Source: Eriocheir sinensis (lineage: Eukaryota; Arthropoda; Malacostraca; Decapoda; Varunidae). From it: DNA of 64,000 bases. Both the position numbers and the translations under genes were made by a program. Positions 12,413 to 25,414 of the stretch are shown piece by piece. The notes beneath the pieces were generated by a model, which did not search any database, had not been told where the DNA came from, and was given only the letters and a program-made list of their open reading frames with translations. Each line of letters opens with the position of its first letter. Positions within the stretch are counted from its first letter, which is position 1. The stretch lies in NCBI RefSeq assembly GCF_024679095.1, contig NC_066509.1, forward strand, positions 14,687,445 to 14,751,444, written 5' to 3'.

Positions 12413-13662
12413 TATCGTCTCTCCTTCATTGTTTACTTTATTTTCCATCTCCTGTCTTGTCTCAGATCTCTTTATTCTTCTCTCACCCTTCCACCCTTCT
12501 CCCTCTCCTCATTGTTGCTCCCTCTGTACCTCTTTATTCCCTCCCTTGCCCCGTTGCAGACTCGTGTCCCTATGCTCACTCCCCCTACTCCTCATCTCAT
12601 CCTTTTATTGACTTTCTCCCTTACAAGTCACTCCTTCCTCTCTCCCTCTTCTCCCTCACCTCCTTCGCCCTTTCTTTTCTCTCTTACTCTCGTCTCCTTC
12701 TTCACTTCTTTCCCCTATTCCTTTACGTCCTCGGCTTTGTTTCTCTTCCTTCCTTTACTCTTCGGAAGCGTCACAAACACACCCATCTCTCACCACGCCT
12801 CAAATCATCCCTACCATTCGTTATCTCACACACGTGCATGCCTTTAGCTCCTCCTCTTCCTCTGCATTGCCCAACCCACTTAATTTGTATAATCTCCCCC
12901 GCCTCCTTTCTCCTCCTTCCATCCTCCCCTCCCTTCCCCACCTCGCAGCCCCGTCCTTTCCTTGTCTGCTTTCTTTAAATTCTCAGCCTCCGTTTACTCC
13001 CTCCCAGTCCGCCGCCTGGTTCGTTCTTAGCCAGTTTCTCTCGTTCACCTCCCGCCCGAGTGTTATCTTATCTTGAGACTAGTGAAGGCTCAGGTTCTCT
13101 TTGGAAGGTCGTCCATAGGCTTTCCCTACAGTGTTGCGGAGTGTTGTACAGGCGTGGTTAGTGATCTGGTCCTTCCCCTGCCTCCCATGTGTTCCTTTTA
13201 AGACTTTGGAAGACTGCGTTGAGTGCCCGTTTTGAAGTTTCCTCGTGGTCTCGTTATGTGTGTTGCGGGAGTATTGCGCGGTATGGCTAAAGGGGGTGTT
13301 GCTTCCCCTCTCCTCGTCCCCAGCCGGTCTGCGATCTCAAGTCTTGCATTGCAGTGAGTCGAGTCGTACGCGAGCGTGGAGCTAATGAATCCTGTGTTAA
13401 CTTTCTTGGGTTGGTTTCAAAAGCATTGCACGACTTTGAAGATAGAGAATCGCGCTCATTTACTTTGATCTGTAGCCTATTAATGTTCCTTTAGAGTGAA
13501 GTGTATATTTATTTATTTGTGTATTGATTTATTGGCTTTGGGTCGGTTAGTCCTTGAGTGGGTCTTTGCTATTCGAATTCGTTGTCGTTATTGTTGTTTG
13601 CGAGGGAGGTATTGCACATCGGCGACAGATATGCATCGGCGCTCTTGCTTCCACGATCCAAG

Positions 13663-13665
<3 letters not shown>
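12408..13665. other. No gene seen
   Basis: Pyrimidine-rich up to about 13070, then mixed sequence. Overlapping Ser/Leu/Pro-rich frames occur in all three + frames, as expected from base composition. No repeat family was recognised. Confidence 0.5.
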
Positions 13666-13703
<38 letters not shown>

Positions 13704-13709
13704 TTTGTT

Positions 13710-13766
<57 letters not shown>
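13666..13766. repeat. (TG)n tract with TTTG interruption
   Basis: About 50 TG units broken once by GTTTGTTTGTTTG near 13700-13713. Confidence 0.97.
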
Positions 13767-13768
<2 letters not shown>

Positions 13769-13854
13769 CGTGTTCGATCAGTGTGACGGCAAAAATAGTG
13801 CAATACTCTAACTTAACGGTAAATTAAGATCTGCCAATCATGATGTTAGAGCTT

Positions 13855-14400
13855 GTGGCGTCATGCTGGGGTCAGTCTTGAGCCATTACTGTTCATTGTT
13901 AACATCAACGACTTTGACCTCAGAATAATCAGTGGTATCAAAAGGTTTTCTGACGGCTCAAAGATAAGAGGATAAAACGACGAATCAGATCAAACCACGA
14001 TGCTGAGGTGCTATACGTAGTCTGTTCACTTAAGTCTGACCCAAGCTGACAACATAAACCTAAGCATGTTCGTAAGTACAGAGCAGATTAGCAGAAAGTG
14101 TTGCGTGAGATAAACACAAACAGAGGTTAAAGAAAACTTGGAGGCCATAGCAGTAGCCAATCAGTACTCAGCTTGCAAACACGCTTAGGTTTATGTTGTC
14201 AGCTTGGGTCGGACTTAAGTGAACAGACTAAACTGCGGGGGAACTTAACGACCTGTGTGAGTGGTGACTTGAATGGAAGTTGCCGTTCATCATGGACTAA
14301 TAAAGCGTCTTAAGTGTAGGGAAAAATAACAACCCAGGTAATTACACAGAAGGTAATAATTCCAGCTGCTCATTGGATTGGGTGTGAGTGATCGGTTTGC
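13855..14400 (+). pseudogene. CR1-like LINE reverse-transcriptase relic, split by a MITE
   Basis: The + strand translation at about 13875-13965 reads LEPLLFIVNINDFD followed by IKRFSDGSKI. This is the palm region of CR1/Jockey-group LINE reverse transcriptases (LGPLLFxxYINDxD followed by FADDTK in the family), with the catalytic ADD replaced by SDG. After the MITE at 14020-14228 the similarity resumes weakly with LCEW, WKLPF and VGKNN, which fits the segment downstream of the palm. Stops and changes make it non-functional. Confidence 0.65.
14020..14228. mobile_element. MITE with TA target duplication
   Basis: A 209-bp element with terminal inverted repeats of about 48 bp, starting GTCTGTTCACTTAAGTC and containing TGACAACATAAACCTAAGC. 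It is flanked by TA on each side (14018-14019 and 14229-14230). TA duplication suggests a Tc1/mariner-type non-autonomous element (inference). It interrupts the LINE relic around it. Confidence 0.85.
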
Positions 14401-14739
14401 GGATGTTTCTATCGAGCCTAAGTAATGTAATAAACTGCCTTGTTTTCCTCAGTCTCGTGAAGTACAACGTACGTCCGCTCTCCTCTTCTCCTCTTTAACT
14501 GTATACTTGTTCGATTTATAGATGTTTCAGTCTGTCCTTCAAGTCTTGTAATAACTTTTCGTGTCTTCCATGTTTTGCTTCCTCAGTTACATGAATCTTA
14601 AATTTTTCCCTCACTCCATTATTTTATTTTCCTTCATAAACATGTTTGACTGTTAGATCTAACGATGTTTCCGCCTGGCCTGACAGTCAAAAACGGTGCC
14701 GTGTTTCATGCAGGAAGCCCCCAGAACTGAATCCCAAAA

Positions 14740-15290
14740 CCTAGACAGGCAAATAGTATGTCAACTAGCCACAGCTCTCGAAGACTCATTTGTCATATAC
14801 TTCTTGTGAATTCCCTCTCATGTGGGAATATTAGCGAACGATACGCTCGACCTTCCGGCAAAGGCTGCACGTGGACTGGCTTTGCCTGCAGCTGGTGCCT
14901 CATTCAATTCCCTCTCCTATTACAAGACAAAGATACGTATTGCCGCTCACTTCCCTCTCTCCATCGCAGAAATACTGATCTAGCTCAGAGTGTGACCAAC
15001 CAACATTACAACGCTATCTTTCGTTCCCATAAATGTTGTCGATGTGAACTAAAGGTTTGCAGACAACGTGGAGTCTGCCCATCTCAGGATGCAGGCCAGT
15101 GTGGCAGGTGACTGAGGCAGCGTATGTTCCTCAATACTCATGCATGTAAATTGTGCAACACACCCAATGCCAACAGTCCCCAACACTATTGTCTCGAATG
15201 TCCCACTGTTACATTTGTATCACCACAAGGACAGTCCTTAAAAGACGTATGTCAATACTTGCTAAGGGATAATTACTTGAGTCTTATAAG
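14740..15290 (+). pseudogene. Possible LINE 3' end with zinc-finger-like motif
   Basis: Two + strand frames, shifted relative to each other, look like the C-terminal part of a non-LTR retrotransposon. The second carries C-x2-C...H-x3-C-x2-C spacing (CKLCNTPN...HYCLECP), resembling the zinc-binding region after some reverse transcriptases. There is no palm motif here, so the call rests on this short motif. It could be something else. Confidence 0.35.
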
Positions 15291-15571
15291 GCGCCCTCCT
15301 TTGGTGAGTGTTAGGTCTACAGTATCGCCGTATCCTGCGACTCGCGAGTCACTTGTGTATATAAGAAAGAATCTTCATATTTTCGGTGTCTCGCTCCTCG
15401 AGTGTAATAAACTGACAAAACGACTACAGCACCCAGCGACCCGAACACTTTAATGACACTCGCGGCAAGACAAACCTTCGATCGGCGTTACTGCCACAAA
15501 ATGACGCAATGGTGGCCTGGCGCTGGGAGGCTCGGTGACGATGTTTTGTTGTCGCGGTGACTGATGTTGAT

Positions 15572-15574
<3 letters not shown>

Positions 15575-15630
<56 letters not shown>

Positions 15631-15851
15631 TTACAAGTATCTATATATCTATCTCTCTGGGCTGGTCATTAGTAAACGGCTCAGGTTAGGCGTGTCGGGC
15701 TTGGCTCAGGTGTTAGACCCAAGTCACCGGGAGCACAAGCCGAACACCCGACGACGTGGACGTGTCTGAAGAGCTCCTGAGTGATTGGGACGCCGTGTGT
15801 CGGGTGTGGACGAAGACATGTTCTCATCCTTGACTAATGACACGGCCCCCC

Positions 15852-15891
<40 letters not shown>

Positions 15892-15917
15892 AAATTGAAG
15901 AGGATAAGTGGATAATT

Positions 15918-15955
<38 letters not shown>

Positions 15956-16220
15956 ACCATCTGTCAGGCCCCCAGCGGCGGGCCGTTGGCCGCTCATCGA
16001 CATATATGTCATTTGCAATATGTAAGATGTAAAAATAAAGAAAGAAAGAAAAAATCTGTCAGGGATCAGGATAACTTGTTTTCGATGCTTCGGATTCATA
16101 GGGTCAAAGAGTCAGGATACGAACGCCTGCACTTTATCCTTTGCGAGCTGTGTCTCTCCCCTAAGCCGAGCCGTCACACGAATATGTAAAAAAAAAAAAG
16201 AAAAAAAAATCGACTGATGA

Positions 16221-16269
<49 letters not shown>

Positions 16270-16428
16270 TATTAACTTTGCAACTCTTTATGCGTAAGTA
16301 TTGCCTAAAGTGAGATTAGGAACTTGGTAGGTAAGGAAGGTGTGTGTGTGTGTTTAATTAATTCACTATGATAACAACATGTATATTCGTGTCAGATAAG
16401 AATATTATACTCGTATGTACCTCTGTCG

Positions 16429-16490
<62 letters not shown>
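15575..16490. repeat. Microsatellite cluster
   Basis: (GA)n at 15575-15627, (TG)n at 15855-15890, (GA)n at 15920-15953, (TC)n at 16223-16265 and (CA)n at 16432-16490. Sequence between them is mixed and no gene is recognisable. Confidence 0.95.
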
Positions 16491-16492
<2 letters not shown>

Positions 16493-16593
16493 TTACATAC
16501 GCCCCGCAGTTTATTTCTTCGGTAAACAGAAATCTCTCCCTCCTGATTAGACTCTGTCCCTCTTCCTCCATTTCCTTCCTCACTCACCTACTC

Positions 16594-16905
16594 TTTACCG
16601 CCCATTACCTCCCTTCCTTCCTCTCTCCCCTCCTCTCGTCCCTCCCTTTCCTTCTACTTTACCGCCCATGACCTCCCTTCCTTCCTCTCTCCCCTCCTCT
16701 CGTCCCTCCTTTTCCTTCTACTTTACCGCCCATTGCCTCCCTTCCTTCCTCTCTCCCCTCCTCTCGTCCCTCCCTTTCCTTCTACTTTACCGCCCATTGC
16801 CTCCCTTCCTTCCTCTCTCCCCTCCTCTCGTCCCTCCCTTTCCTTCTACTTTACCTCCCATTACCTCCCTTCCTTCCCCTCCTCTCTCCCTTCCTTGCTT
16901 CCTTT
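16594..16905. repeat. 64-bp tandem repeat, more than four copies
   Basis: Units begin TTTACCGCCCAT at 16594, 16658, 16722 and 16786, with a diverged fifth at 16850, and contain CCCCTCCTCTCGTCCCTCC. The period is exactly 64 bp. Since 64 is not a multiple of three, open frames shift between copies. Confidence 0.93.
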
Positions 16906-16918
16906 TCTTCTCGCCTTT

Positions 16919-16939
16919 CACACACACACACACACACAT

Positions 16940-16980
<41 letters not shown>
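16919..16980. repeat. (CA)n microsatellite
   Basis: ACACAC tract with ATACACCCACC interruptions, directly following the 64-bp array. Confidence 0.95.
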
Positions 16981-16982
<2 letters not shown>

Positions 16983-17107
16983 AGGAAATGAGTCAAGCAG
17001 GATGCAAGTTCGTGTTCAGTGTGTAAATCCGGGTCTTTCGTCTTCAGGGGAACTTAACCAGATTGAGAAGGACGCGCTAAGGAATCGAATGTTGTGCTGG
17101 AGACTTA

Positions 17108-17331
17108 AGGGGCTATTACACTGGGCAAATTTTCCGTGGATCTTCACTCAAACCACGATTTCCGCTAGCGTGGTTCTCATTTGGTTCTTGTTATTGCTGC
17201 TGCTGATGGTGAGTAATATACCGTCGTCCGTCTTTGAAATCTATCGTAGCTTTGGAAGATCGTGGACACGTGATTGTTATTCGTGGTTTGACTGAAGATC
17301 CACGGAAAATTTGCCCAGTGTAATAGCCCCT
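17108..17331. mobile_element. MITE with TTA target duplication, copy 2
   Basis: A 224-bp copy of the element at 1077-1331, with the same AGGGGCTATTACACTGGGC ends and TTA on both sides (17105-17107 and 17332-17334). The long terminal inverted repeats are well kept and the interior differs by indels. Confidence 0.87.
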
Positions 17332-17334
17332 TTA

Positions 17335-17923
17335 GATAGTTTCATAAATAGATTGATTCGTGAATAGATTCATAGATAAATTCATAGATAGATTCCTTGA
17401 TAGACCCGTAGATAGATTCACAGATAGATGGATTCATAAATGGATTCATAGGTGGATTCATAGATGGATTGATGCGTGTATATAGATTCATAGATGTATT
17501 CATAGATTGATTGATTCCTTGATAGACTCGTAGATAGATTCACAGATAGATGGATTCAGAAATAAATTCGTTTGTTTGTTTATGATGTGTGATTGTTATT
17601 CGTTTTTTGTTTGTTTGTTTATGATGTGTGATTGTTATTCGTCTTTTGTTTGTTTGTTTGTGATGTGTGATTGTTATTTGTTTAGTTATTTGTTTGTTTG
17701 TTTATGATGTGTGATTGTTATTCGTCTTGACGCTGTTCTGTCAAGCTGGAGGTTCAAGTGTTGTTCCGGCGTCTGTAGATTCGTAGATGGTTTCGGATAC
17801 TCCTTATGCGCCAGTCATTTGTTTCGTTGTTTGTTTGTTTATGATGTGTGATTGTTATTCATTTTTTTCTTTGCTTGTTTATTTATGATGTGTATTTAGT
17901 ATTCGTTTATTTTTGTTTGTTTG

Positions 17924-17954
<31 letters not shown>

Positions 17955-17960
17955 TGTATA
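17335..17960. repeat. Degenerate tandem repeats
   Basis: 17335-17575 is made of ATAGATTCATAGATAGATT-like variants. 17575-17960 holds about five imperfect units with TTTGTTTGTTTATG and ATGTGTGATTGTTATTCG at roughly 60-bp spacing, the fourth after about 110 bp of unrelated sequence. It ends in TTTA and T-rich sequence. Confidence 0.75.
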
Positions 17961-18124
17961 GTCGTTTATTCATTTTCCCGGCTGGCAACTCTTCTTTGTC
18001 ACCCGAAGTGCTTAAATGTATATATGCTGAAAAAAAAACTTGAATCAAAATAATTGTAAATAATTTGATACTGACAAAAAAAACGAGAGGAATTTATTTT
18101 GCATAGTACAAAAATGGCGCTTCG

Positions 18125-19020
18125 TGTTTTTTTTTTCTCCCCATGCTACAGAGAGGCTACACTTTAAGCCTACTCGACAACATTCAGGCTACGATAAGTT
18201 GAAACGAGAGAAAATTATTTTATTTAGACTAAACAGTAGCGTTTCACCATACTGCTACACAGGCTACTCTATGCCTACTCGACTACACTCAGTCTACGAT
18301 AAGTTGACTGTATGCTCCGTTATCGTTATATTTGTACAGTTGTTGAGGTGGGTTTTTTGAGTGTAGTAAAATTATTGAGTGAGCAGAGGGATTGATTAGT
18401 GAAGTCATTGTGAAGATGGTCTATGCCTACTCGACTACACTCAGTCTACGATAAGTTGACAGTATGCTCCGTTATCACTATATTTGTACAGTTGTTGAGG
18501 TGGGTTGTTTGAGTGTAGTAAAATTATTGAGTGAGCAGAAGGATTGATTCGTGAAGTCATTGTGAAGAGGGTGAAGAGAAAGTTTGATTTGTGAAGTTTT
18601 TGTGAACAGAATGGACTGAATTGTTGATCTGTAAGATTATCATAAACAGAAGGATTTGTCTATATAATTATCGTGATCAAAAGGGTTTGTCTGTTAAGTT
18701 ATAGTGAACAGAAGGTTGTGTCCGGTAAACTAAAGTGGACAGGGAAGGTTTGTCTGTTAAATTATATCGTGACCAGAAGGATTTGTCTGTTAGATTATCG
18801 TGAACAGAAAGGTGTGTCTGATACTTCAATGTTAAGAGAAAGGTGTGATTATGAAATTAGATCGTGAATTGAAGAGCTTTTCTGTTAATTTATCGTAAAC
18901 AGAAGGGATTTTCTTAAATTATATCGTGAACTGAAAGGTTTGTCTTTAATTATCGTGAACAGAAGGATTTGTCTTTAATTATCGTAAACAGAAGGATTAT
19001 ATCGTCTGTTAATTATAATG
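18125..19020. repeat. 150-bp duplication and ~30-bp degenerate tandem repeat
   Basis: A unit beginning TATGCCTACTCGACTACAC occurs at about 18270 and 18421, the two copies nearly identical, with an older partial copy near 18170. From about 18540 to 19020 a unit of about 30 bp (ATTATCGTGAACAGAAGG then TTTGTCTGTTA) is repeated many times with heavy drift. Non-coding. Confidence 0.75.
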
Positions 19021-19027
19021 TAGACTG

Positions 19028-19103
<76 letters not shown>

Positions 19104-19264
19104 TTACCTAGTGGTATTTACCTAGTTGTGACATACAGGAAGAGAGCTACGCTCGCGCTGTCCCGTCTCCATATCCTCTCTTATCCAACTTTTCCTTAAA
19201 ACTTATCCAAATTGTGTGTGAGTGTGTGTGTGTGCGTGTGTGTCTTTAGCTATATCGTGAACAG

Positions 19265-19330
<66 letters not shown>

Positions 19331-19403
19331 AATTATTTCGTGAACATATTTTTTTGTGTGTTTAATTATATCTTGAACAGATTTGTGTTTAATTATTTCG
19401 TAA

Positions 19404-19475
<72 letters not shown>
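19021..19475. repeat. Three long (TG)n tracts
   Basis: (TG)n at 19029-19101, 19266-19327 and 19407-19471, with ATTATATCGTGAACAGAT-type units of the preceding ~30-bp repeat between them. Confidence 0.95.
19102..19214 (-). mobile_element. LINE 3' end fragment
   Basis: Contains TATTTACCTAG twice, then a CCCGTCTCCATATCC stretch. The same TTTACCTAGTTGTATTTACC terminus borders the LINE fragment at 52722-53550, whose reverse transcriptase reads on the minus strand. This is therefore a short, 5'-truncated 3' UTR piece of that LINE type (LINE-B here), inserted next to (TG)n. Confidence 0.65.
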
Positions 19476-19572
19476 AATTATATCGTAAACAGATTTATGT
19501 GTGTGTTTACTTATATCATGTGTCTTTAATTATGTCGTGAGTGTCTTTTATGTTGAGTTTCGAGCAGGCTGT

Positions 19573-19611
19573 GACTAACGTGTCTTCATGTTTCCCCGCA
19601 GGGCCGGCAGG
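19573..19611 (+). other. Mgat4: 3' splice site and 5'UTR end before the start codon
   Basis: A branch-point-like GACTAAC, then a pyrimidine stretch TTTCCCCGCAG ending at 19601. A second AG lies nine bases on at 19610, in GGCCGGCAG. Either AG leaves the ATG at 19612 intact, so use of the second only shortens the 5'UTR by nine bases. An acceptor ahead of the start codon implies a separate 5'UTR exon further upstream, which I could not locate. Confidence 0.7.
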
Positions 19612-19693
19612 ATGCTGCGGCGGCGTCTGGGAGTGCTGTTAACGGCGGTGCTGCTCACGCCAGCCTTCGTCCTCTTCTTCGTGGCAAGCCCTG
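19612..19693 (+). CDS. Mgat4: MGAT4-family GlcNAc-transferase, first coding exon
   Basis: Encodes residues 1-27 plus the first base of codon 28 (phase 1 donor). The start has A at -3. The peptide begins MLRRRLG and then has a hydrophobic run of about 17 residues (roughly 8-24). This is the short basic cytosolic tail and uncleaved signal anchor of a type II Golgi glycosyltransferase. The family transfers GlcNAc in beta-1,4 linkage to the alpha-1,3-mannose arm of N-glycans. The donor is G|GTATGTG and runs at once into (TG)n. The family call comes from the third exon; this exon is tied to it by phase and by its fit to the expected topology. Paralogue A versus B cannot be told. Confidence 0.8.
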
Positions 19694-19839
19694 GTATGTG
19701 TGTGTGTGTGTGTGTCCTTCAGGGAAACGCTAAAGTGAAGTACGGCACTCTTTCCCCGTAGACTTTCTTCACCTTTTTTCTGCAAATTCGTCCCTGAAGT
19801 ACTAATTTGAATGCGCTTCAGTTGTCATTTCTTTTACCT

Positions 19840-20967
<1,128 letters not shown>

Positions 20968-21002
<35 letters not shown>

Positions 21003-21101
21003 ATGGTAGTAGTAGTAGTAGTAGTAGTGAAAGCAGTAGTAGTGGTGATGGTAGTAGTAGTAGTAGTAGTAGTAGTAGTGAAGGCAGTAGTAGTGGTGAT
21101 G

Positions 21102-21136
<35 letters not shown>

Positions 21137-21160
21137 AGTAGTAGCAGTAGTGGTGGTAGT
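20968..21160. repeat. (TAG)n with higher-order unit
   Basis: TAG triplets interrupted regularly by a TGGTGATGG or GTGAAAGCAG/GTGAAGGCAG phrase, giving an approximate 55-bp higher-order unit in about three copies. Val-rich and Tyr/His-rich frames are repeat translations. Confidence 0.93.
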
Positions 21161-22275
21161 TATGATAATTCACATTCATAATTTTCTGACACCCTCCCGG
21201 AATAACCACTCAGTGTACACTTTGGGCAGAAACTATGACGACTTGAAAAAACTAAATTGTTCGAGAATCTGTGAAAAAGAAAACGGAAAAGAGAACTTAT
21301 CACGCGAAACTCACTTTTCTTCTTCTCCGTGCACATTACAGAGTCACCTTCATCAAACGAGGTCACGGAAGGTCCCATGCCGCAAACCATAAAAAAAATA
21401 TAAAAAAACAGAAAAAAACGATCGTAAACTATGAAAAAAAGCTATCGAACACGAACGTGACGAAAAAAGAAACTTGAATCTACCATAAAAAATAAAGATT
21501 GTAAACTAAAAAATAAAAATAAATAAAACGCATCAAGCAGAAAGAAGAAAAAATAATAACACGAATGGATGGTCTCTGTTTAAGGTGAAGGAATGCGTCA
21601 TAATCAGGTTGTGTACAGGTTAAGGAGGAGCGTTAAAGGTAAGTAAGGATCCGTTGAGTCGGCATGATGGAGGGCGTAGTAATCAGCCTGGCAGACCCGT
21701 AACATGTATCAACACGTAATATTTTTTTTTGTGTGTGTCGCGCCTGCCTGTTATATAATTTTGTTCTTTATCCTCCTTTTTTTCTCTTTTCCTCCTCCTC
21801 CGGTTGATTCTTCTTTATTTTCTTTTTTTTTTCTTTCTTTTCTATTTCTATTTTTTCTTTGTTTTTCTATTTATGTATTTCTTCTATTTTTCTTCTTTCT
21901 TTTTCTTCCTCTTCTTTTCTTTTTCTTCCCGTGTTATCGTCGTCATTCAGCTACAGTAATAACTACTACTACTACAACTACTACTACTACTACTACTACT
22001 ACTGGCGCTGCTGATATTGACTCTTCCCCCTTATTTTTCTTCAGCTCTGTGTTTCGTCTGGTCTGGCAGGAGGGTGCATGACAAATGATAACAAAGATAA
22101 TGACACGCTACCGTTCCTCCTTCCCCCTCTCCCCCCTCCCTTCCCCCTCCCTCCTTCCCTTCCTCCACTTCCCCCCTCTTCCCTGAGTCATCTCCACCCC
22201 CCATGCCTCTCACTCCCCTCACTCTGTAATTTCTCCCTTCCTCTATTCCTCTTCTTTTTCTTTTACTCCTCTGTA

Positions 22276-22276
<1 letters not shown>
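21161..22276. other. No gene seen
   Basis: A-rich at 21240-21560, T-rich at 21720-21940, an (ACT)n run at 21961-22003, and C/T-rich after 22090. Frames here are composition-driven. Confidence 0.5.

Positions 22277-22353
<77 letters not shown>
22277..22353. repeat. (TC)n tract
   Basis: About 38 units of TC inside a longer pyrimidine-rich region that continues to about 22760 and gives long Ser/Leu/Pro/Phe frames. Confidence 0.97.
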
Positions 22354-22355
<2 letters not shown>

Positions 22356-22784
22356 ACACAACTTTGCTCTTTTTCTCTCTACCACTTCCCTTTCCGCCTT
22401 TCTTTCTTTGCTTCGTTACTTTCCTTCCGTTCTTCTTTATAAACTGTTTTTCCTTTCCTTCCTTCCTTCGCCTCTTCACTTCTTTTTCCTTTCGCACTCA
22501 CATATCTTCCCTTTCCTCCCCTCCCTTCCCTCCCTCTCTTCTTACCTCACGCCTTCTCCCATCGCAAAAATACCTTCCGTCCTTTCCCTTCTTCCCTTCC
22601 CTCCCACTTCCTCATTTCCTCATCCATCCGTTCTTCCTCCCCTCTCTCCTTCAGTTTCCCATTCTTTCACTTCCCCTCCCGTAGCTTTCTCCACCCCTCT
22701 CCTGTCTTTATATTTCCGTCTCCTTGTCACTTGGTTCCTCTTGCTCCTTCACCTCCTCGCTTAACTGTTTGGTGCTCCCTCAGT

Positions 22785-23310
22785 CTTAAGATCCAGGAGT
22801 ATTCTCAAACGTATCGGCACACACACACATATCTGACACGGCTCTCGTAATAGTTTGGGGCATTTCCTGGGGTAGTAGTTTAACCCGGTAGCAGCGACGG
22901 GCCAAATTTGTGCCGTGATTTAAACCCAAAAAAATAGATACATAAACTGATCACAAATGCTTTGATATATATTAGGAAGTGGTTTGTGTGAGTGATGATT
23001 TTTTTCTAATTTTTCTCGCTTAGAGGGACCATTAAGAAACATGATCCCCGCTGCTACCGGGTTAATCCCTTACTCCACTCCTTCATTTCTTCCTTCATGT
23101 CTTTCCCCTCCTTTCCCATATATCAACCTCCCCTTCCTTCCCGTCTCTCCCCTTCTCCCTTAATGACCCCGGTGGTAGTTTGACCCTTCTTCTGTACCAG
23201 GAACCCAAGAAAAGCACTCATCAGAACCCGATTAATCTGCTTTTTGGCCTTTGGATATAGTAGATGTGAGCGCCGAAAGCCTCTGAGGATACGGGCTTTA
23301 GTTAATGATG
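22785..23310 (+). mobile_element. Dispersed ~225-bp repeat R225, copy interrupted by a MITE
   Basis: The first part (22785-22879: TATTCTCAAACGTATCGG, then a GACACGG phrase and CATTTCCTGGGGTAG) and the second part (about 23162-23310: GGTGGTAGTTTGACCC, CTTCTTCTGTACCA, CACTCATCAGAACCC, CTGAGGATACGGG) together match R225 copies elsewhere. Between them sit the TTAA-flanked MITE at 22880-23065 and about 95 bp of pyrimidine-rich sequence. Confidence 0.75.
22880..23065. mobile_element. TTAA-flanked MITE (CCCGGTAGC ends), copy 2
   Basis: TTAA at both ends (22880-22883 and 23062-23065), termini CCCGGTAGCAGCG and the complement, and the shared interior ACTGATCACAAATGC and GAGTGATGATTTTTT. Same family and orientation as 8011-8198. 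It interrupts an R225 copy, so it is younger than that insertion. Confidence 0.88.
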
Positions 23311-23475
23311 TAGGGAGAAGTAAAAAGGAAATGGAGAGTCATGGTCGCCAGCCTCAAAGTTAAGACGGCAGATTTGGTTCGCTTTTTTCTTTACTTCATT
23401 TAGTTTTTAAGTCCTCGTAAATATAAATTCCTAAGGTCTTGCACGCGCTCGTCTAAATGAATGGCTATATATATC

Positions 23476-23873
<398 letters not shown>

Positions 23874-24224
23874 ACGAGAGAGGGACAGGTTCAGCCGAGG
23901 TGGAGTCGTTACCTGCAGACTGGAATCAATTATCGACGGAGTTGGTTCACCGGAAACGATGGGGTTGTTGTGGAGAGCCTGGCCTGGCTACGTACACAGC
24001 ATGCAGCATTAACGAAGCAAATTGCAATAAAGAAGGGTTACTGTTTGATGAATAAATGATTTGATAGATAGACATACGAGTAAAGACAAATAGGTAGTGA
24101 ATGAGTAAGTGAATAATGGACTGACAGATCGATAGAGGTGGAGAAATATAGAGATGGATATGACACACTCACAATTTCATACATTAACGGACCCATATAT
24201 TCACAGACTTTCAACTAATAGGAC

Positions 24225-24780
24225 ATGCCATGAGTACATACAAGTGGCGTGTGTACTCTGAATGGTGTAGATTAAGGGGGAACTGTATGGGATTAGTTTG
24301 CTCCAGGAAATATGTACAGCAACAGATCCATCTTTTCACATCCTGATAACTAACCCGTCCGCTGCAATTGGCACGGATTTGGCCTTCACTGGTAGCCTGG
24401 TAACATATAGTCCCAGGTCTTTCTCTGCCTCTGTGGTGGATAGTGGAGTGTTTCCCATGTGGTATTAGTATGCTGGATTTCCCCTCCCACGGTGCATGAC
24501 TTCACATTTTTCTTCATTGAGTTGTAGCAGACACTTTTTGTTCCATCTCTGTAGCTTGGTGAGGTCTTCTTGTAGGAAATCCGCAGCCAAGGTGTTAATA
24601 GGAATGCCATTGGTACATATAGGTGGCGTGCGTGTTCTGAATGGTTTAAGGGTGAACTCTGCTCCAGGAAGTATGCACAGTACCCCAGATTAATCTTCTC
24701 ACACCTTGATAACTAATAGGAGCGCCAAGAGTACCTATAGGTGGCGTGCGTGCTCTGAATGATATTAATTAAGGGGCAAC
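24225..24780. repeat. ~110-bp repeat in three copies around a LINE piece
   Basis: A unit with GTGGCGTG, GTACTCTGAATGG, CTCCAGGAA and CCTGATAACTAA-like phrases occurs at about 24230-24360, 24608-24718 and, truncated, 24719-24790. The first is separated from the others by the LINE fragment at 24370-24600. Confidence 0.75.
24370..24600 (-). pseudogene. CR1-like LINE reverse-transcriptase fragment
   Basis: The minus strand reads FLQEDLTKLQRWNKK, then NEEKCEVM and a degraded EAEKDLG equivalent split over two frames. This is the region just after the reverse-transcriptase palm in CR1-group LINEs, where EKCEVMHxGxxN and EKDLGV are typical. It is short, frameshifted and clearly a relic. Confidence 0.65.
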
Positions 24781-24949
24781 TCTAAAGGTTTTATGGGCTT
24801 CAGGAACGCTCGGCTTTCGGCAAGAGTAATGGCCCGACGCTCTCACGGTGTCAGTGCCAGGTCCTCCCTAAATCAGTGTCCTCGCGCCCGTGTTAGTGGA
24901 CCACGGAGCTCGTTGTCTTGCCTTCTTATCCATAGCGACATCGTACACA

Positions 24950-24957
24950 CACACACT

Positions 24958-25016
<59 letters not shown>
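24950..25016. repeat. (CA)n tract
   Basis: About 30 CA units with one TGA interruption near the start. Confidence 0.97.
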
Positions 25017-25018
<2 letters not shown>

Positions 25019-25414
25019 GCACGCGAACATATCTGCCAGCACGCACATCCGTATACTTATTCGCTCGCTTCTATTTTTTTTTTTTGTCAGCCCCCTCCCC
25101 CCCCCACACACACACACATTGATAAATAAATATCCACGCTAGCCTTTTGCATCACATATTTTATTTTCTTTATTCGTGCCGCAGAAATACAGTAGTGCTG
25201 TCAAACGTTCAGTCGGTTTTCTCTTCGGCTTCATCATTTATATTTCCTCTCCGCCGGCGTGACTATTGTTCTTCAGTTTTAGAAGCCAACGTTTTTATTA
25301 ATTCTGGTCTTCGTTACTTTAATTGATGAAGGCAAATATTAATTCCAACACTCAGAAATCTCTTGTTGTGTATCCCATTACTCTCTTGACACTACGGTTG
25401 GCATATAAGACACT

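Noticed and set aside
16668..17026. Ser/Pro/Leu frames in pyrimidine-rich DNA (also at 0.4-1.6, 12.4-13.1, 22.1-22.8 and 35.5-35.8 kb)
   Set aside because: Composition-driven open frames in several frames at once, over tandem repeats, with no family similarity.
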